A stretch of 64,000 nt of DNA from Erpobdella octoculata (taxonomy: Eukaryota; Annelida; Clitellata; Hirudinida; Erpobdellidae), in assembly GCA_963978895.1 (NCBI GenBank), contig OZ022247.1, positions 16,438,312 through 16,502,311 of the forward strand, written 5' to 3'. Of the stretch, positions 52,037 to 63,589 are shown in pieces. The number at the start of each line of letters is the position of its first letter. Positions within the stretch are counted from its first letter, which is position 1. The notes under the pieces are model-generated. The model was not told the DNA's origin and ran no database searches. It saw only the letters and a program-made list of their open reading frames with translations. The position numbers and the translations under genes were made by a program.

Positions 52037-53817
52037 TATCCCCCCTCTTCGAAAAAAGGAACGCGTCAGCGTTTCTGATTTCATCGTCACTCCCTTGACG
52101 ACTAAGAAAGTCAGCACAGATGTTTTCCTTGCCTTTGTTGTAGTTTACTTTAAACCTATTCTCAATCTCTATCTCTCTGCGTGTTGTGTCAACAGGGCGG
52201 GCGTCTCCGAAGATTACCGAATTCAACTTTTCATCTTTCCTCCATGTTGGCCTCTAGGCAGAAGATTGAGCCTTGGTCTTTCTTTTGGCGGATTCAAAGC
52301 TTGAACTTATGCCTCAACTTGATTTCCCAACTTTGAAGTGGCAGACGTGTTTCTTTCCCTGCTTTGATACAGATCCGAGTTAGCCGACGTTTTTCTATAA
52401 TTTGCCCGATCATTTCTCTGTGTACTGTCGTAGTTAGGCGCGGATTTTTGTGGTTTCCAACCAAAGCGTTTCCTTGCAGCCATTGCATCCAAACCTCTTA
52501 CTCCTTCAACATTTCCCAGCACCAGATCGCAAAGTAGGTTTTTCATGCACACAACCTCTCTGGTTCCTCTGAACCAGTTTGTTTTGATTTTTACCACTGC
52601 TGTTGGAGCTACCCGAACTGTGCCGTCGATCAAAACACAGGGTCTCGTTCTTCCGGTCATCTGACGCGGGTGCACTAATGATTCCTTTACCATTATGGCA
52701 GTACAGCCAGTGTCCCTCAAAACCTTTACCGGTTTTCTGTTCACAAACCCTCTGGTTAATTTAAACTTACTTTCCATCACCATGGCCGCGCATGCATTCA
52801 CTACTCCAGAGTCTTTGCATGGTGGTGTCATGGTGGCCTCTCTACGCGTTTGGCACATGACTGGAGTTGCTTGAGTGCCTTGCCTGTAGTCCCTAGCCAA
52901 ATGTCCAGCTTGATGACAAACATTTGCCATATGGCCCAGCTTATTGCAATTGTAACAGCGTGGTCCAACCATTCCCGAGTCAATGTCTGGTTGACTACGA
53001 TTTCCGCTAATCCTGCTTATGTTTTCGACTTTTGCCAAGCTTTTGACCGGGTGAGCTTGATTGTACTTGTTGACCCAGCGACTTAACTCATTGACGTCCC
53101 CGCTTTCTTTCTCCAACAAATATTCAGCCATTCCCGACGGACACTTTCCAAGGAACTGCTCTTTAAAAACAAAAACAATAAGTTTTTTGTACCCGCTAGA
53201 TCCACCCAGCGCCTGAGGTAACTATCTAGTCGCACTAGATACTGTTCCCAAGTCTCTTCTGGTTCAAGCTTTGACTCTCGAAACTTTATGCGGTAGTCTT
53301 CTGCCGACTTCCCAAAACGACGAAGGAGTGCCTCTTTTACCGACCCGTAATCCTGCATCTGACTATCGCTGAGTTCGCCAAACACTTCCAATGTCCTCGC
53401 ACTCAGCAGAGAACCCAGAAGCATTCCCCAACCCTTTTTTGGGTGATCATTTGCCGTGGCCAATGCCTCAAAACGGAGCAGAAACGCGTCCACGTCGTCA
53501 CCTTCCGAGAACTTTGGATATGGAATCTTTGTTACCTCTACCTTTGGCTCTTTTTTTGTTAGGGCTTCCAATTCCAACTTCTTTAATTCCAATTCATGTT
53601 GACGATCACGTTCCCGCTCTTCTCGTTCACGTTCCCGCATTTCCCACTCCTGCTGAGCCTTTTTTTCTTCCCGCTCTTTTTGTCGCTCGGCCCGCTCTCG
53701 ACAGTCTTCGACATACTTCAGCAGCACCCCACCAGAAAAGCCAAGCTTCTCTCCGTTTGCTATATATTCAGCATCAGTGGACATCTTTACCAAACCAAAA
53801 AAAAAAAATTTGGTCAC
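52032..53817 (-). pseudogene. Gypsy gag-protease and RNase H remnant
   Basis: Minus strand from 53817: a charged coiled coil (ERAERQKEREEKKAQQEWEM), then the gag core (IPYPKFSEGDDVDAFLLRFE, ETWEQYLVRLDSYLRRWVDL). A frameshift at about 53130-53165 leads to ELSRWVNKYNQAHPVK, a CCHC knuckle (CYNCNKLGHMANVC) and a retropepsin with DTG (VLRDTGCTAIMV) and ILE-type flap region (LVLGNVEG). After a jump it ends with FKVNYNKGKENICADFLSRQ, the RNase H end. RT and integrase are deleted. Confidence 0.85.
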
Positions 53818-53884
53818 TTGTGATCAAATAACTTCAGAAAATATATTTACGGATGAAAATGCGTAAATACGTCGAGGTCACCAA

Positions 53885-54173
53885 TGTAAACGTAGAGGAA
53901 TATGCTTTCTAGCGATTCGTAACGTTAAAGTCGAAGTTATTTATAACACAATATTTCTCGAATTTATTTTAACTTTATTCTTCTTCGTTGAATATAACCT
54001 TTTACTTGACTCAAAACTGAACTATCTCACTTTGTAGAATTTCGCACGGTTCTAACAAATCTTTTGATAATTCCAATTTCCCTCCCCAGATCACCTTACT
54101 TTTTTATTGAACACCCCAAAAAGGAAAAAGACCAATAACAATTATATATATATACACATATATATATATATAC

Positions 54174-54220
<47 letters not shown>

Positions 54221-54391
54221 ACTCTACTAGGAATCGAACCCACGTGTCTACGGCAACACCGCCTCGCCTAAATGCAAGCGCTCTTACCAACTGAGCCACC
54301 GACCATCCCCAAAAAAAGGATGGCTAGAAGTCTCAGTCTTTCGGAGCTACTTAACATTAGACTACGACTATGATAAGTTCAGAACTCCTTA

Positions 54392-54445
<54 letters not shown>

Positions 54446-54521
54446 CATTAATGATACAAAAAATTATACGCACACACAATGTCATAAGAGCACAAATATA
54501 CATATATACATACATATACAT

Positions 54522-54568
<47 letters not shown>

Positions 54569-54717
54569 CATATACATACACACATTTACACACAGATACA
54601 TACATACATAAATGACTATTGTTTCAACATATCCAATCATTATAAAATGCACACATAATAAAATAAAATAAACACATATTATGAAAATACGTAAGATGAA
54701 CCATCTTCATCTTACAA
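53885..54717 (-). repeat. Gypsy 5' LTR with SINE insertion
   Basis: 833 bp, longer than its partner because a tRNA-containing SINE and TA repeats lie inside (54185-54440). Confidence 0.9.
54219..54394 (-). repeat. tRNA-containing SINE-like repeat, copy 2
   Basis: Same limits and boxes as 21152-21338 (B box GGTTCGATTCC), within (TA)n of a Gypsy LTR: the innermost member of a four-level nest. Confidence 0.75.
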
Positions 54718-55357
54718 TCACATATAGCAGTTACACGCAATCTCATGCAGTATGTGTGTGTGGTTTGATTGATTTTTATACTTTGCATGGTCCTAGAAAA
54801 TTGAAATTTTAGAATGTTGTAGCTACATAGTTTCTAAGTATAGTAGCCTTAAAAAAATACACTCAAAACGCCATCGTTTAACGATACATGATCTCAAAGA
54901 ACCCCTAACGTTGAATGAATGTTCAAAGAATATGGTTCGAAAATAAGGCTATTTAAAAATTTCATTGAAAGCAAGGGTTTTTTACAAGTTCAATGATGTA
55001 ACCATTTTTAAAATTGACCCAGTAAATCTGGAGATATACATGTGTTTGTAAACCCACTTTTAATGGCTTGTTTTTCTACGTCGCCAATTTATTGGCTTGA
55101 GATAGGTTGGCGAGATTCGCCTGCGCGTCTCAGCCGTGCGACTGCCTGGCATATACGCAACATATGTATAACATGTGTAATTTCTCAACAAACATACTAC
55201 GGAAACCACTTCTATTGGTCTAGTATTTTAGGTACACATTGAATGAAGTCATTTCCATGGTGGAGTCTGGTTCGTTTGAAATCCCAGACATTTACATCAC
55301 GCCGCCAGAGGCGTCCTGACGGACGAGGATAGCGCAGACGAGGACCAGGGAGGACTG

Positions 55358-57048
55358 ATGGAAAACCTGAATGGACATCAACTGCAGGCCGAGGCGGAAA
55401 TTGTCGTCAAAACCAACCGTTACTATCGGATGCGACTGAACAATGATAGTGATGAAGAAGATGTCGAAGAGTCATCTAACGACAGACTTTCGGGATCGCC
55501 TTCGATGAAGAAGCGAAAAACTTCAGTGAATTCTAAGCCGAAGTCAGGGACAAGGAAGCGGACTAAGAACGATCTACCGGAATCTGCAGCAGAAGCGTTC
55601 GATTCAAGTGATGCAAGTCAAAGGTTGCGGCCCGTGGATGAAGAATGGACTCCTACCATTTGGTTTGAACAATTCTTTTCAGAGGATGTGATACAGCTGA
55701 TGGTAAACGAAAGTATTTCGTATGCCAAATTCCGAGGTAATCACCAGTTCACAGTCGAAGGAAATGACATCCGGGCGTTCCTGGCTGTGCTGTTATCTGG
55801 GTATGTTGCGCTTCCTAGGCGCCGTATGTATTGGGAACAAGCTGAGGATTGTCGTAACCATGTGGCAGCAGGCTTGATGACCCGTGACCGATTCGATGAG
55901 ATAATGAGATATTTTCACCTGGCAGACAACAACCATTTGGACAAGGATGACAAGTTCGCCAAATTGAGGCCGCTTTTTGACATTCTCAATCAGTTTTTCT
56001 TGAAAATGTTTCGTCATGAGACTCACCTATCGATTGACGAGTCGATGGTACCGTACTTCGGTCACCACGGGTGTAAGCAGTTTATCCGTGGCAAACCAAT
56101 TAGATTTGGTTACAAGATGTGGTGTCTAAATAGTACCCTAGGTTACCTTGTAAAGTTCAAAGCCTATCAGGGAAAGGGTTCGGTGACAAACCAGGAACTA
56201 GGATTAGGAGGTTCTGTCGTCGTTGACCTGATCAACAGTCTACCTAAAGGACCGATTTACAAGTTGTTTTTCGATAACTTCTTTACGTCGCTTCACCTGC
56301 TGGACCACCTGACTGAGCATGGTTTTGGAGCTACTGGAACTCTGAGAGCAAACCGTACTGACAAGTGTCCATTGATAACGCCAGCAGAAATGAAAAAAAA
56401 GATCGGGGGCATATTGATCATCGCTACGACCAGGCTGGAAAAGTCATCGTCATCCGTTGGCACGACAACTGTCCAGTAACCATTGCATCTAATGTATATG
56501 GCGTGCAGCCAGTTGACAAAGCCAAGCGATGGTCCAGCACTGCCAAGAAAAAAATCTTGGTGACTCAGCCTTCTGCAATCAAAAAATATAACGTCTGTAT
56601 GGGCGGCACCGATCGGATGGATCAAAATATCAGCAGTTACCGTACCAGCATTCGGTCGAAAAAGTGGTGGTGGCCACTTTTCAGCTACATGCTGGACGTG
56701 TCGATCCAAAATGCATTTTATTTGTACAAGAGAAGCCATTCCTACAGCCAACACCGTTTGGACCTTCTCGGATTCAGACGTGAGATCGTCGAGGTTTACA
56801 GCCAGAGGTTTGCCCTAAGGCTAAACGATCAGCAGTCGAAAGGCTGGACTACATAATTTGGCAATTGCAGGGTCTCAAGTGATGTACGTTTAGATCGTCT
56901 GGATCATCTGCCACTTTACATCGACAAACAAAAGAAATGTGATGTTTGCAAAAAGAAAACGAATTTTGTTTGCCAGAAATGTACCAGTGGCAGTACCCTG
57001 GTTGGCCTGCACCCAAAAGACTGTTTTTTGAACTATCACACGAAATAA
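55358..57048 (+). pseudogene. piggyBac transposase, one frameshift and one stop
   Basis: 55358-56479 opens with an acidic/basic N-terminus (DSDEEDVEESS). Then comes the DDE-type core: ISYAKFRGNHQFTVEGNDIR, MTRDRFDEIMRYFHLADN, LSIDESMVPYFGHHG with the first Asp and LFFDNFFTSLHLLDHL with the second. A one-base slip in the A8 run at about 56392-56399 moves the frame to 56365-56856. There the third Asp lies in CMGGTDRMDQNISSYR, followed by KWWWPLFSYMLD. A TAA at 56854 separates the C-terminal Cys-rich finger (CDVCKKKTNFVCQKC), which is in the same frame and ends at 57046. Repairable damage suggests a young element; this copy is inactive. Confidence 0.9.
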
Positions 57049-57644
57049 CTGTAGAAACAGTTATCTTGAACCATAACAATGTTTTTTATGTAGTTTTATT
57101 GATACAGATTATCTTTAAAAAAAAATTAAAAAATATTAAATGTTTTGCTGTGTGCCGACAATCCTTTATAAAGGATCAATCTTCATAAGAGAAAAAAAAA
57201 TACTAAACTTTAAAATAAAAAAAATAAAAAATTATTGATCAATAAGACCAATATGAAGAACCCCTCATATCAATATAACATGCAAATTCAAACTTCGGCA
57301 TATATGGGTTAAGTTAACAAATTAACATTTTTTAGGAATGTTTATGTAAGAAAAGATTTTCTTTGTTTAATTCAATATTAAGTGATAATATTATCATTCA
57401 ATATTAATTAATATTTAATTCATTGATTGAATCTCTTATTTGCTCATGTATTATTATCTCTATGTGATAGCATGCTACCAAGTTCTCTGCATGGATACAT
57501 TAACTAAAACTAGTTTATTTTTTCACAGCTCTTTTTTTTCAGCATCTAGAAACAGTAACTAAATGTGTTTGTGTTGTTCTTTTATTGTTTTTCATTTGGT
57601 TATAGCATGTAACATACTAAGAAATAGTTAATACCGACCCATAT

Positions 57645-57735
57645 CGCTCTTGGTATAGCTGAGATGATACAGCGCGTGAATTGGGCATGAGAGTCTGGCA
57701 GTTCGATAACTGCAGGATGACTGTGATAATTTTTA
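57645..57735 (+). repeat. Weak tRNA-like sequence
   Basis: A-box-like TAGCTGAGATGATACAGCG and B-box-like AGTTCGATAAC at roughly tRNA spacing; probably a decayed SINE head. Confidence 0.3.
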
Positions 57736-58457
57736 AAAACTTATCCAGAAAAGCTAGTTGATATAAAAACTTTTTATCACAAATGTGCATACTCATTACA
57801 AAATGACATCTTACTAGACAATTTAACTTTATTTATCCTATTAGTTTTAGAGTCATCAAACCAAACCTGTTTTAGCTTAAATAAAAGTTCGCCAAATAAT
57901 TTAAATATCATCAGACAAATTTCTCAGCTATTGTATTTACATAATGATTCCCAGCGACTCCATTCTACTTATGATTTTATTATTTTGTTCAAGTGGATAG
58001 CCTGACGATCTATGACTCGGTTTTCCCCATAGGAACCAATCAGGCGTTGTTGCATCTCATTAATTATTAATGTGTCCCAGCACCTACTGTAAAAAATAAA
58101 GTCGCTGGCCGGACAACCACTAACCATTATCACAGCGAGCGCATGCAAGCAGCAAAACACGCGCTTGTATTATGGCGGTCGGAACAAGCATTTTCACTAA
58201 AGAAATAGTAATTATAAAATAATCAGTGTCATAATCGATATCGGCAATTTTAATAATTGTCTATACTCGGTATCGGCATAATCAGCAAAAAGTCATATCG
58301 GAACAGCCTCAATTTAAAGAACTCTTTTATCTGATTTTTTAATATTTCATTGTTTTGTTATTTTCTAAATACAAATTTATAAATAAATAATACAACAACT
58401 AATGACTTCTGAATTCGAATTTATAACTCTTACGTGCTATACTTTTTCAGTATTGTG

Positions 58458-58780
58458 CACTCAATGCTACAAACTTAATTAGACTTGGGAAAAGAATCGA
58501 AGGAGAGAGTGAACCTGCTCGACCAAGACCGTTGAAACTGGTATTGAAAAACGAAAATCAACAGTCGAATCTTCTCAAGTTGGCAAAAAACTTGAAGATG
58601 ATGAAGGAAGGAGGTTGGTCAGCAGTTTTTATACATCGGGATATGACTCCAAAAGAAAGAGAAGCACGAAAACTCCTAGTCGAAAGTATGAAGCAGAGAA
58701 TACGAGCTGGAGAGACGAATCTGTTCATCGCGGGGGACAGGATAGTTACCAGAAGACTTCCCGTTGCGGGAAAAATCTGA
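58458..58780 (+). CDS. LINE ORF1 C-terminal part
   Basis: Open upstream of the first ATG (58532). Reads ARPRPLKLVLKNENQQSNLL, then AVFIHRDMTPKEREARKLLV and RIRAGETNLFIAGDRIV. This is the nucleic-acid-binding C-terminal domain of LINE ORF1 proteins in the CR1/L2 group. The N-terminal part is lost by 5' truncation. It overlaps ORF2 in a different frame by about 165 nt, so ORF2 may be translated by reinitiation or frameshift. Confidence 0.65.
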
Positions 58781-61716
58781 AAAGCTCCAACACAGAATCA
58801 TACGTTCGAAACAAGTACTTGACTATTGGATATTTGAATTGTCAGTCGATCGGAAATAAAAGTGCATCGCTGACAAATATCATCGCTGAACATGATATTG
58901 ATGCCTTCGCAGTTGCCGAGACTTTTCACGAATCATCAGAAGACATCACTCTCGCAAGAATCACACCGGATGGATACACGTGCGTGGATCAGGCACGAGA
59001 ACGAAAACGTTTGGCGAGGTCTGCTACACAAAAGATGCAATCTGGTCGTCTACTGGGGGGCGGGGTTGCGTGGATTTGCAAAGAATCGTGCAAAGCCCGC
59101 CGAATGACTCTTACCAGCAAAGTTGAGACTTTTGAATTCGTTTCTGTAATGCTTATCTTAAGGAGTGTTAGAACAATTGCTGTGGTCATTTACCGGCCTG
59201 GAAGTGAACGAGTTTCTGACCAGTTCTTGGAGGATTTCAGCCAGATGCTTGAAGAATTAACTGTTCACAGCTGCCATATTCTTGTCGTTGGAGATATCAA
59301 CATTCACTTGGACAAACCGGATGATGTATGGACAATGAAATTCAACACGATCGTGGATTGCTTTGGCCTTGTCCAGAATATTTCTTCACCAACCCACAAA
59401 GCCGGACATACCTTAGACGTTGTCATCACGAAGGACCCAGCTCAGTCATCTTCTGTTGCTTGTGAAGTGTATGTTCCATCTGTGTCCGATCATTCTCTCA
59501 TCATTTCAAGACTGCCACTCATGAAACCAAATTCTGTATCACTAATGGTAACAGGCAGGGCATGGAAGACCTTTGATGGTGATCTTTTTTTACAGGATCT
59601 CAAATCAAGCAAACTCTGCACTGAGGACAGCAGCTGGAGCGGCCTTGGACCGGATGAAATGGCTGCGATGTACAACAGAATACTGACCGATCTTGTTGAG
59701 AAGCATGCTCCACGTCGGTCAGCCTTGAGAAATTATCGTCCGATCACTCCATTGTTCAATACTGCTTGCGGCGAGCAGAAACGAAAAGCTCGTTCTCTTG
59801 AAAGAATTTACAGAAGAACCCGACTGATCTCTGACCGTGATAAATGGGTTGCGCAGTTACGTTTTTGCCAGGATTTTTATAGGAGAGCACAGGATGCGTA
59901 CTGGCAAAATACGATTGCGGAGAGTGCAGGAAACGCAAGCAAGCTGTGGAGAGATTTGTCTGCCGTGATGGGAAAGAAACGATCTTTCATTCTTCAGGAT
60001 GGTCTGACTGCAGAGCAATTCATGAGTTCTTTTGAGAAGAAGGTCACGGACGTCCGAGCGTCTACCCTTGATTCGGATACGCCTGAGTTCAACACCTTCT
60101 CTGGAGAACGTTTCAGCAACTTTGCGACTCTTACTAAGGATGACGTCAAGGACCTAATTAAGAACTCTCCAAACAATTCATGTGGTCTAGACCCGGCGCC
60201 AACATGGCTCATCAAGGAATTTTCAGAAACCTTAGCCCCATTTGTTACAGATCTGTTTAATAAATCGTTGGACACTGGTCACTTTCCGATCCCATTCAGA
60301 GTCGCCGAGGTCACGCCAATCTTGAAAAAATCTACGCTGGATGTTTCTCTGCCTGCCAGTTATCGCCCAGTTTCGAATCTTCAGTTCATCTCTAAGGTTT
60401 TGGAACGGGCGGTTAACAAACAAATTCAACATCACCTGGATGGACACAACCTTCTACCGGAGCATCAGTCTGCCTATCGGAGGTGCCGTTCGACGGAAAC
60501 TGCATTACTCAAGGTTACTTCGGATGTTCTCTTGGCAACCGATCGAGGGATGGTAACACTGCTCGCTATGCTCGATCTCAGCGCTGCATTCGATTGCGTT
60601 GATCGTGGAATCCTCGTGACCAGATTGGAGCGTACATTTGGCATTGATTCTGCTGCTCTTCGGTGGATCGGTTCGTATCTTTGCGATCGGAGGCAGTGTG
60701 TTCGTTATGGAGGTATCCTTTCTGGTTGGTCCTCGATTGTGTGTGGTGTTCCACAAGGTTCAATTCTAGGACCGCTATTCTTCATTGCATACACTTCAGA
60801 TGTTTTTGCCCTGGTTGCTCAACGTGGTTTCAATATTCATGGTTATGCTGATGATCTACAAATCTACGATCATTGCGGCACTGAGAGTATCGGTGTGCTC
60901 GCGGACAGACTGGACGGCTGCGTTTCGGAGATAATGGAATGGATGAAATGCAATCGACTAAAGTTAAATGCCTCCAAGACAGAGGTCATTCTACTGGGAT
61001 CCTCTAGACGTCGGTTGCACTGCACCTTTGACGAGATCAATATAGCTGGAAACATCATTCGTCTCGTCGATAGGGTTCGCAATCTTGGGGTCATCATAGA
61101 TTCTCAACTGACTTTCAGCGAACACGTTGCAAAATTGGTCAACACCAGTTACTACCATCTACGACAGATGAGGTCAGTTCGCAAATCCCTCACGGTCGAT
61201 TCTTCGCATGCACTTGCCCGCGCTTTGATCTTGTCTAGACTTGATTATTGTAATTGTCTACTCAGTGGAATACCGGATCTGTTAATGAGGCGGCTTGATG
61301 GTGTCATGCGTGCCACGGCTAGGCTGATTCTCCGATTGCCTCGATACGGTCATGTCACTAAAGCGATTCACGACCGACTACAGTGGCTGAACATGCAGGC
61401 GCGTATCGACTTCAAGCTATCTCTCACTGCGTACCGATGCCTCCATGGTTCTGCGCCGTCATACCTCTCCGGTCTGTGCATTCCGGTGACTCAGTTTCCT
61501 GGCCGATCTCACCTTCGCTCGGCTTCTTCCGGTCAGCTTCTTGTTCCTTCCTGCGGAACCAGGACGTTTGGACCGAGGGCTTTTGCAGTTTCTTGTCCAA
61601 CTACCTGGAACAATCTACCGATTGAACTTACCGATCCGGCGTGTGTTGATAGCGTTTATGTTTTTAGGAAACGACTTAAAACTCATTTTTTTCTTCGCAT
61701 GACGAACGGATATTGA
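58615..61716 (+). CDS. LINE ORF2: AP endonuclease + reverse transcriptase (1033 aa, intact)
   Basis: The endonuclease occupies residues about 70-300 (IGYLNCQSIGNKSASLTNII, AVAETFHE, LLGGGVAWICKE, VIYRPGSERVS, VVGDINIHLD, HTLDVVITKD, SVSDHSLI with catalytic Asp-His). Reverse transcriptase covers about 510-800 (SCGLDPAPTWLIKE, ASYRPVSNLQFISKVLERAV, YRRCRSTETALLKVTSDVLL, LAMLDLSAAFDCVDRGIL, CGVPQGSILGPLFFIAYTSD, HGYADDLQIYD). The C-terminal part has LSRLDYCNCLLSGIPD and ends near TTWNNLPIEL. All catalytic residues are present and there is no stop, so the encoded enzyme could be active. The ATG chosen lies upstream of the first endonuclease motif; the true start may differ. Confidence 0.92.
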   Translation: MVSSFYTSGYDSKRKRSTKTPSRKYEAENTSWRDESVHRGGQDSYQKTSRCGKNLKSSNTESYVRNKYLTIGYLNCQSIGNKSASLTNIIAEHDIDAFAVAETFHESSEDITLARITPDGYTCVDQARERKRLARSATQKMQSGRLLGGGVAWICKESCKARRMTLTSKVETFEFVSVMLILRSVRTIAVVIYRPGSERVSDQFLEDFSQMLEELTVHSCHILVVGDINIHLDKPDDVWTMKFNTIVDCFGLVQNISSPTHKAGHTLDVVITKDPAQSSSVACEVYVPSVSDHSLIISRLPLMKPNSVSLMVTGRAWKTFDGDLFLQDLKSSKLCTEDSSWSGLGPDEMAAMYNRILTDLVEKHAPRRSALRNYRPITPLFNTACGEQKRKARSLERIYRRTRLISDRDKWVAQLRFCQDFYRRAQDAYWQNTIAESAGNASKLWRDLSAVMGKKRSFILQDGLTAEQFMSSFEKKVTDVRASTLDSDTPEFNTFSGERFSNFATLTKDDVKDLIKNSPNNSCGLDPAPTWLIKEFSETLAPFVTDLFNKSLDTGHFPIPFRVAEVTPILKKSTLDVSLPASYRPVSNLQFISKVLERAVNKQIQHHLDGHNLLPEHQSAYRRCRSTETALLKVTSDVLLATDRGMVTLLAMLDLSAAFDCVDRGILVTRLERTFGIDSAALRWIGSYLCDRRQCVRYGGILSGWSSIVCGVPQGSILGPLFFIAYTSDVFALVAQRGFNIHGYADDLQIYDHCGTESIGVLADRLDGCVSEIMEWMKCNRLKLNASKTEVILLGSSRRRLHCTFDEINIAGNIIRLVDRVRNLGVIIDSQLTFSEHVAKLVNTSYYHLRQMRSVRKSLTVDSSHALARALILSRLDYCNCLLSGIPDLLMRRLDGVMRATARLILRLPRYGHVTKAIHDRLQWLNMQARIDFKLSLTAYRCLHGSAPSYLSGLCIPVTQFPGRSHLRSASSGQLLVPSCGTRTFGPRAFAVSCPTTWNNLPIELTDPACVDSVYVFRKRLKTHFFLRMTNGY

Positions 61717-61819
61717 CCCTTTTTGTTTCTGATGTGTGATTCTGTTCGTTCGTTTATTTTGGCACTGCCGCCTCGTCCTCTGAGAAATTTTTCTTTTTAG
61801 AGAGCACGTTAAATAAATA

Positions 61820-61850
<31 letters not shown>

Positions 61851-62008
61851 TACGCCTATGTAAAAAAATGTAAATGTTTGATAATTTATAGAGAGCATTT
61901 TCCGGGTTGTTCAAAGGCGCTGTTCTTTTACATGCCCCATGGAGAGAACGATTTTACCCGCTAAGTTTAGCTGGTAACTGAGCTAGGTCGTTAGAGCCAG
62001 TTTCTAAC

Positions 62009-63580
62009 GGTGTCACGACAAAACGTTCACAGACAAAATGTTCAACGACAAAATGTTCCCGACAAAACGTTCACGACACAACGTTCACGACAAAATGTTC
62101 ACGACAAAATGTTCACAGACAAAATGTTCACAGACAAAATGTTCAACGACAAAATGTTCACGACAAAACGTTTACGACACAACGTTCACGACAAAATGTT
62201 CACGACAAAATGTTCACAGACAAAATGTTCACAGACAAAATGTTCAACGACAAAATGTTCACGACAAAACGTTCACGACACAACGTTCACGACAAAATGT
62301 TCACGATTGCAACTTTTAAATTTAGTTTAGTTTTAAATGATAAAATATTTTGTGTTTCACAAAATGAGCGCAAATAAAACGTTAACAATGCAATGTTAAT
62401 TTCCTATTTGATACCGCTAACTCAAACGGCAACCAGATGAGTATGGATCGGAGGACTGTAAACTGTTTCAGCAAGAAGGAAAAAAACAGATGAAATGAGA
62501 TAGCTATAATAGGAAAATACAATTGGTTACTAATTTGAGATCGTTTGAATTTTCAATTTCAATTAAGCAAACGACGTAAATAAGGTTTGATGGCTGTATT
62601 CTAAAGATTAAAAAGTTAAGGGTATCCAAGAGAAAATTAACCAACCCGCATTAACTAGTTAATAAATGGAACGATGATTAAAAGGGTCGAAATATGAAAT
62701 CTTTATTAACTCCGATTAAAAAGTAAAAGAAATGCAATTAGGTATTAATTGAGATTCATTTGATGTTTCAATTTTAATTAAGTGAACGTCAGAAAGAAGC
62801 CTTGATCGTTGTAGCCTCGCGATTAAGAAGTTATTGGCTTCCAAGAGCAATATAGTCTCCTTTAATTAGCTAATTAATGTAACGGTGACTTGGGTATAGC
62901 AGCATGCAGCTACTTGCGTTTTTCAACTAGAATTGAAAATACATCTCTAGCAATTAAAAACTAAAAAGTTAGGGTATCCAAAAGCAATTAACCGGCATTA
63001 ACTAGTTAATAAATGGAACGATGATAAGAAGGATCAAAATATGGATGAAAAAAGCCAAATAGCTATAACTCCATACAATTATTTATTAATTGAAGATCAT
63101 TTGATGTTGCCAATACATATTAGTTTCATGCTGTCATGCACATATACTTTGCTTAGGTAAATAAAATGGTGAATAGACACATCACTAAAAATGATTTTAA
63201 TAATTAGTTTGCAAGCGATCTTGACATAATAAAACAAAATTTTTATTTTTCAGTGTGAACATTTTGTCGTGAACGTTGTGTCGTGAACGTTTTGTCGTGA
63301 ACGTTTTGTCGTTGAACATTTTGTCTGTGAGCATTTTGTCTGTGAACATTTTGTCTGTGAACATTTTGTGCGTGAACATTTTTCGTGAACGTTTTGTCGT
63401 GAACGTTTTGTCGTGAACATTTTGTCGTTGAACATTTTGTCGTTGAACATTTTGTCTGTGAACGTTTTGTCTGTGTTCATTTTGTCGTGAACATTTTGTC
63501 GTGGACGTTGTGTCCTGAACGTTTTGTCGGGAACATTTTGTCGTTGAACATTTTGTCTGTGAACGTTTTGTCGTGGAACC
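62009..63580. mobile_element. MULE-like transposon with tandem-array terminal inverted repeats
   Basis: The perfect 9-bp duplication GTTTCTAAC (62000-62008, 63581-63589) points to the Mutator-like group. Ends GGTGTCACGACAAAACG and, inverted, GGTTCCACGACAAAACG lead into about 300-bp (left, to 62305) and about 325-bp (right, from 63255) inverted arrays of a 14-16-bp unit (ACGACAAAATGTTC and variants with CAGAC/AACGAC). The 0.95-kb centre is non-coding and holds diverged repeats (GTTAATAAATGGAACGATGA at about 62659 and 63005). Open frames through the arrays (TKCSQTKCS) are artefacts. Confidence 0.85.
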
Positions 63581-63589
63581 GTTTCTAAC

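Larger units (their letters stand above)
51412..54717 (-). mobile_element. Gypsy LTR retrotransposon with deleted pol
   Basis: LTRs at 51412-52036 and 53885-54717 begin TGTAA and end TTACA. The 5-bp flanks ATCAT/ATCAC (51407-51411, 54718-54722) differ at one base. On the minus strand a primer site TTGGTGACCTCGACG follows the 5' LTR, and the tract AGAGGGGGGATA precedes the 3' LTR. Internal DNA is only 1.85 kb: gag, protease and the end of RNase H. Confidence 0.92.
50785..57308 (+). mobile_element. piggyBac transposon with nested Gypsy element
   Basis: TTAA flanks (50781-50784, 57309-57312); ends CCCATATAAGCCGA and, inverted, CCCATATATGCCGA. The palindromic ATCCTTTATAAAGGAT motif occurs near both ends (about 50812 and 57160). 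Encodes a piggyBac transposase (55358-57048). Gypsy (51412-54717) is inserted in its 5' untranslated part. Confidence 0.93.
50294..58311. mobile_element. hAT element hosting piggyBac
   Basis: Ends TAAGGCTGGGCCCGATTG (50294) and, inverted, TGAGGCTGTTCCGATATG (58311), with the perfect 8-bp duplication ATTTAAAG (50286-50293, 58312-58319). Inside, a 75-bp inverted repeat (about 50693-50755 and 58032-58095; GTGCTGGGACACATTAATAA) flanks the piggyBac. Its own DNA is about 1.5 kb and non-coding. Confidence 0.88.
58450..61850 (+). mobile_element. L2/CR1-type LINE, 5' truncated, with intact ORF2
   Basis: Contains the end of ORF1, complete ORF2 and an (ATA)n/(ATAA)n 3' tail at 61812-61850, as is usual for this group. 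No target duplication is identified. Clearly richer in GC than the neighbouring DNA. Confidence 0.88.

Noticed and set aside
62010..62330. Repetitive protein TKCSQTKCS as a secreted Cys-rich peptide
   Set aside because: It comes from the tandem array in the MULE-like inverted repeat; the mirror array gives the same peptide on the other strand.
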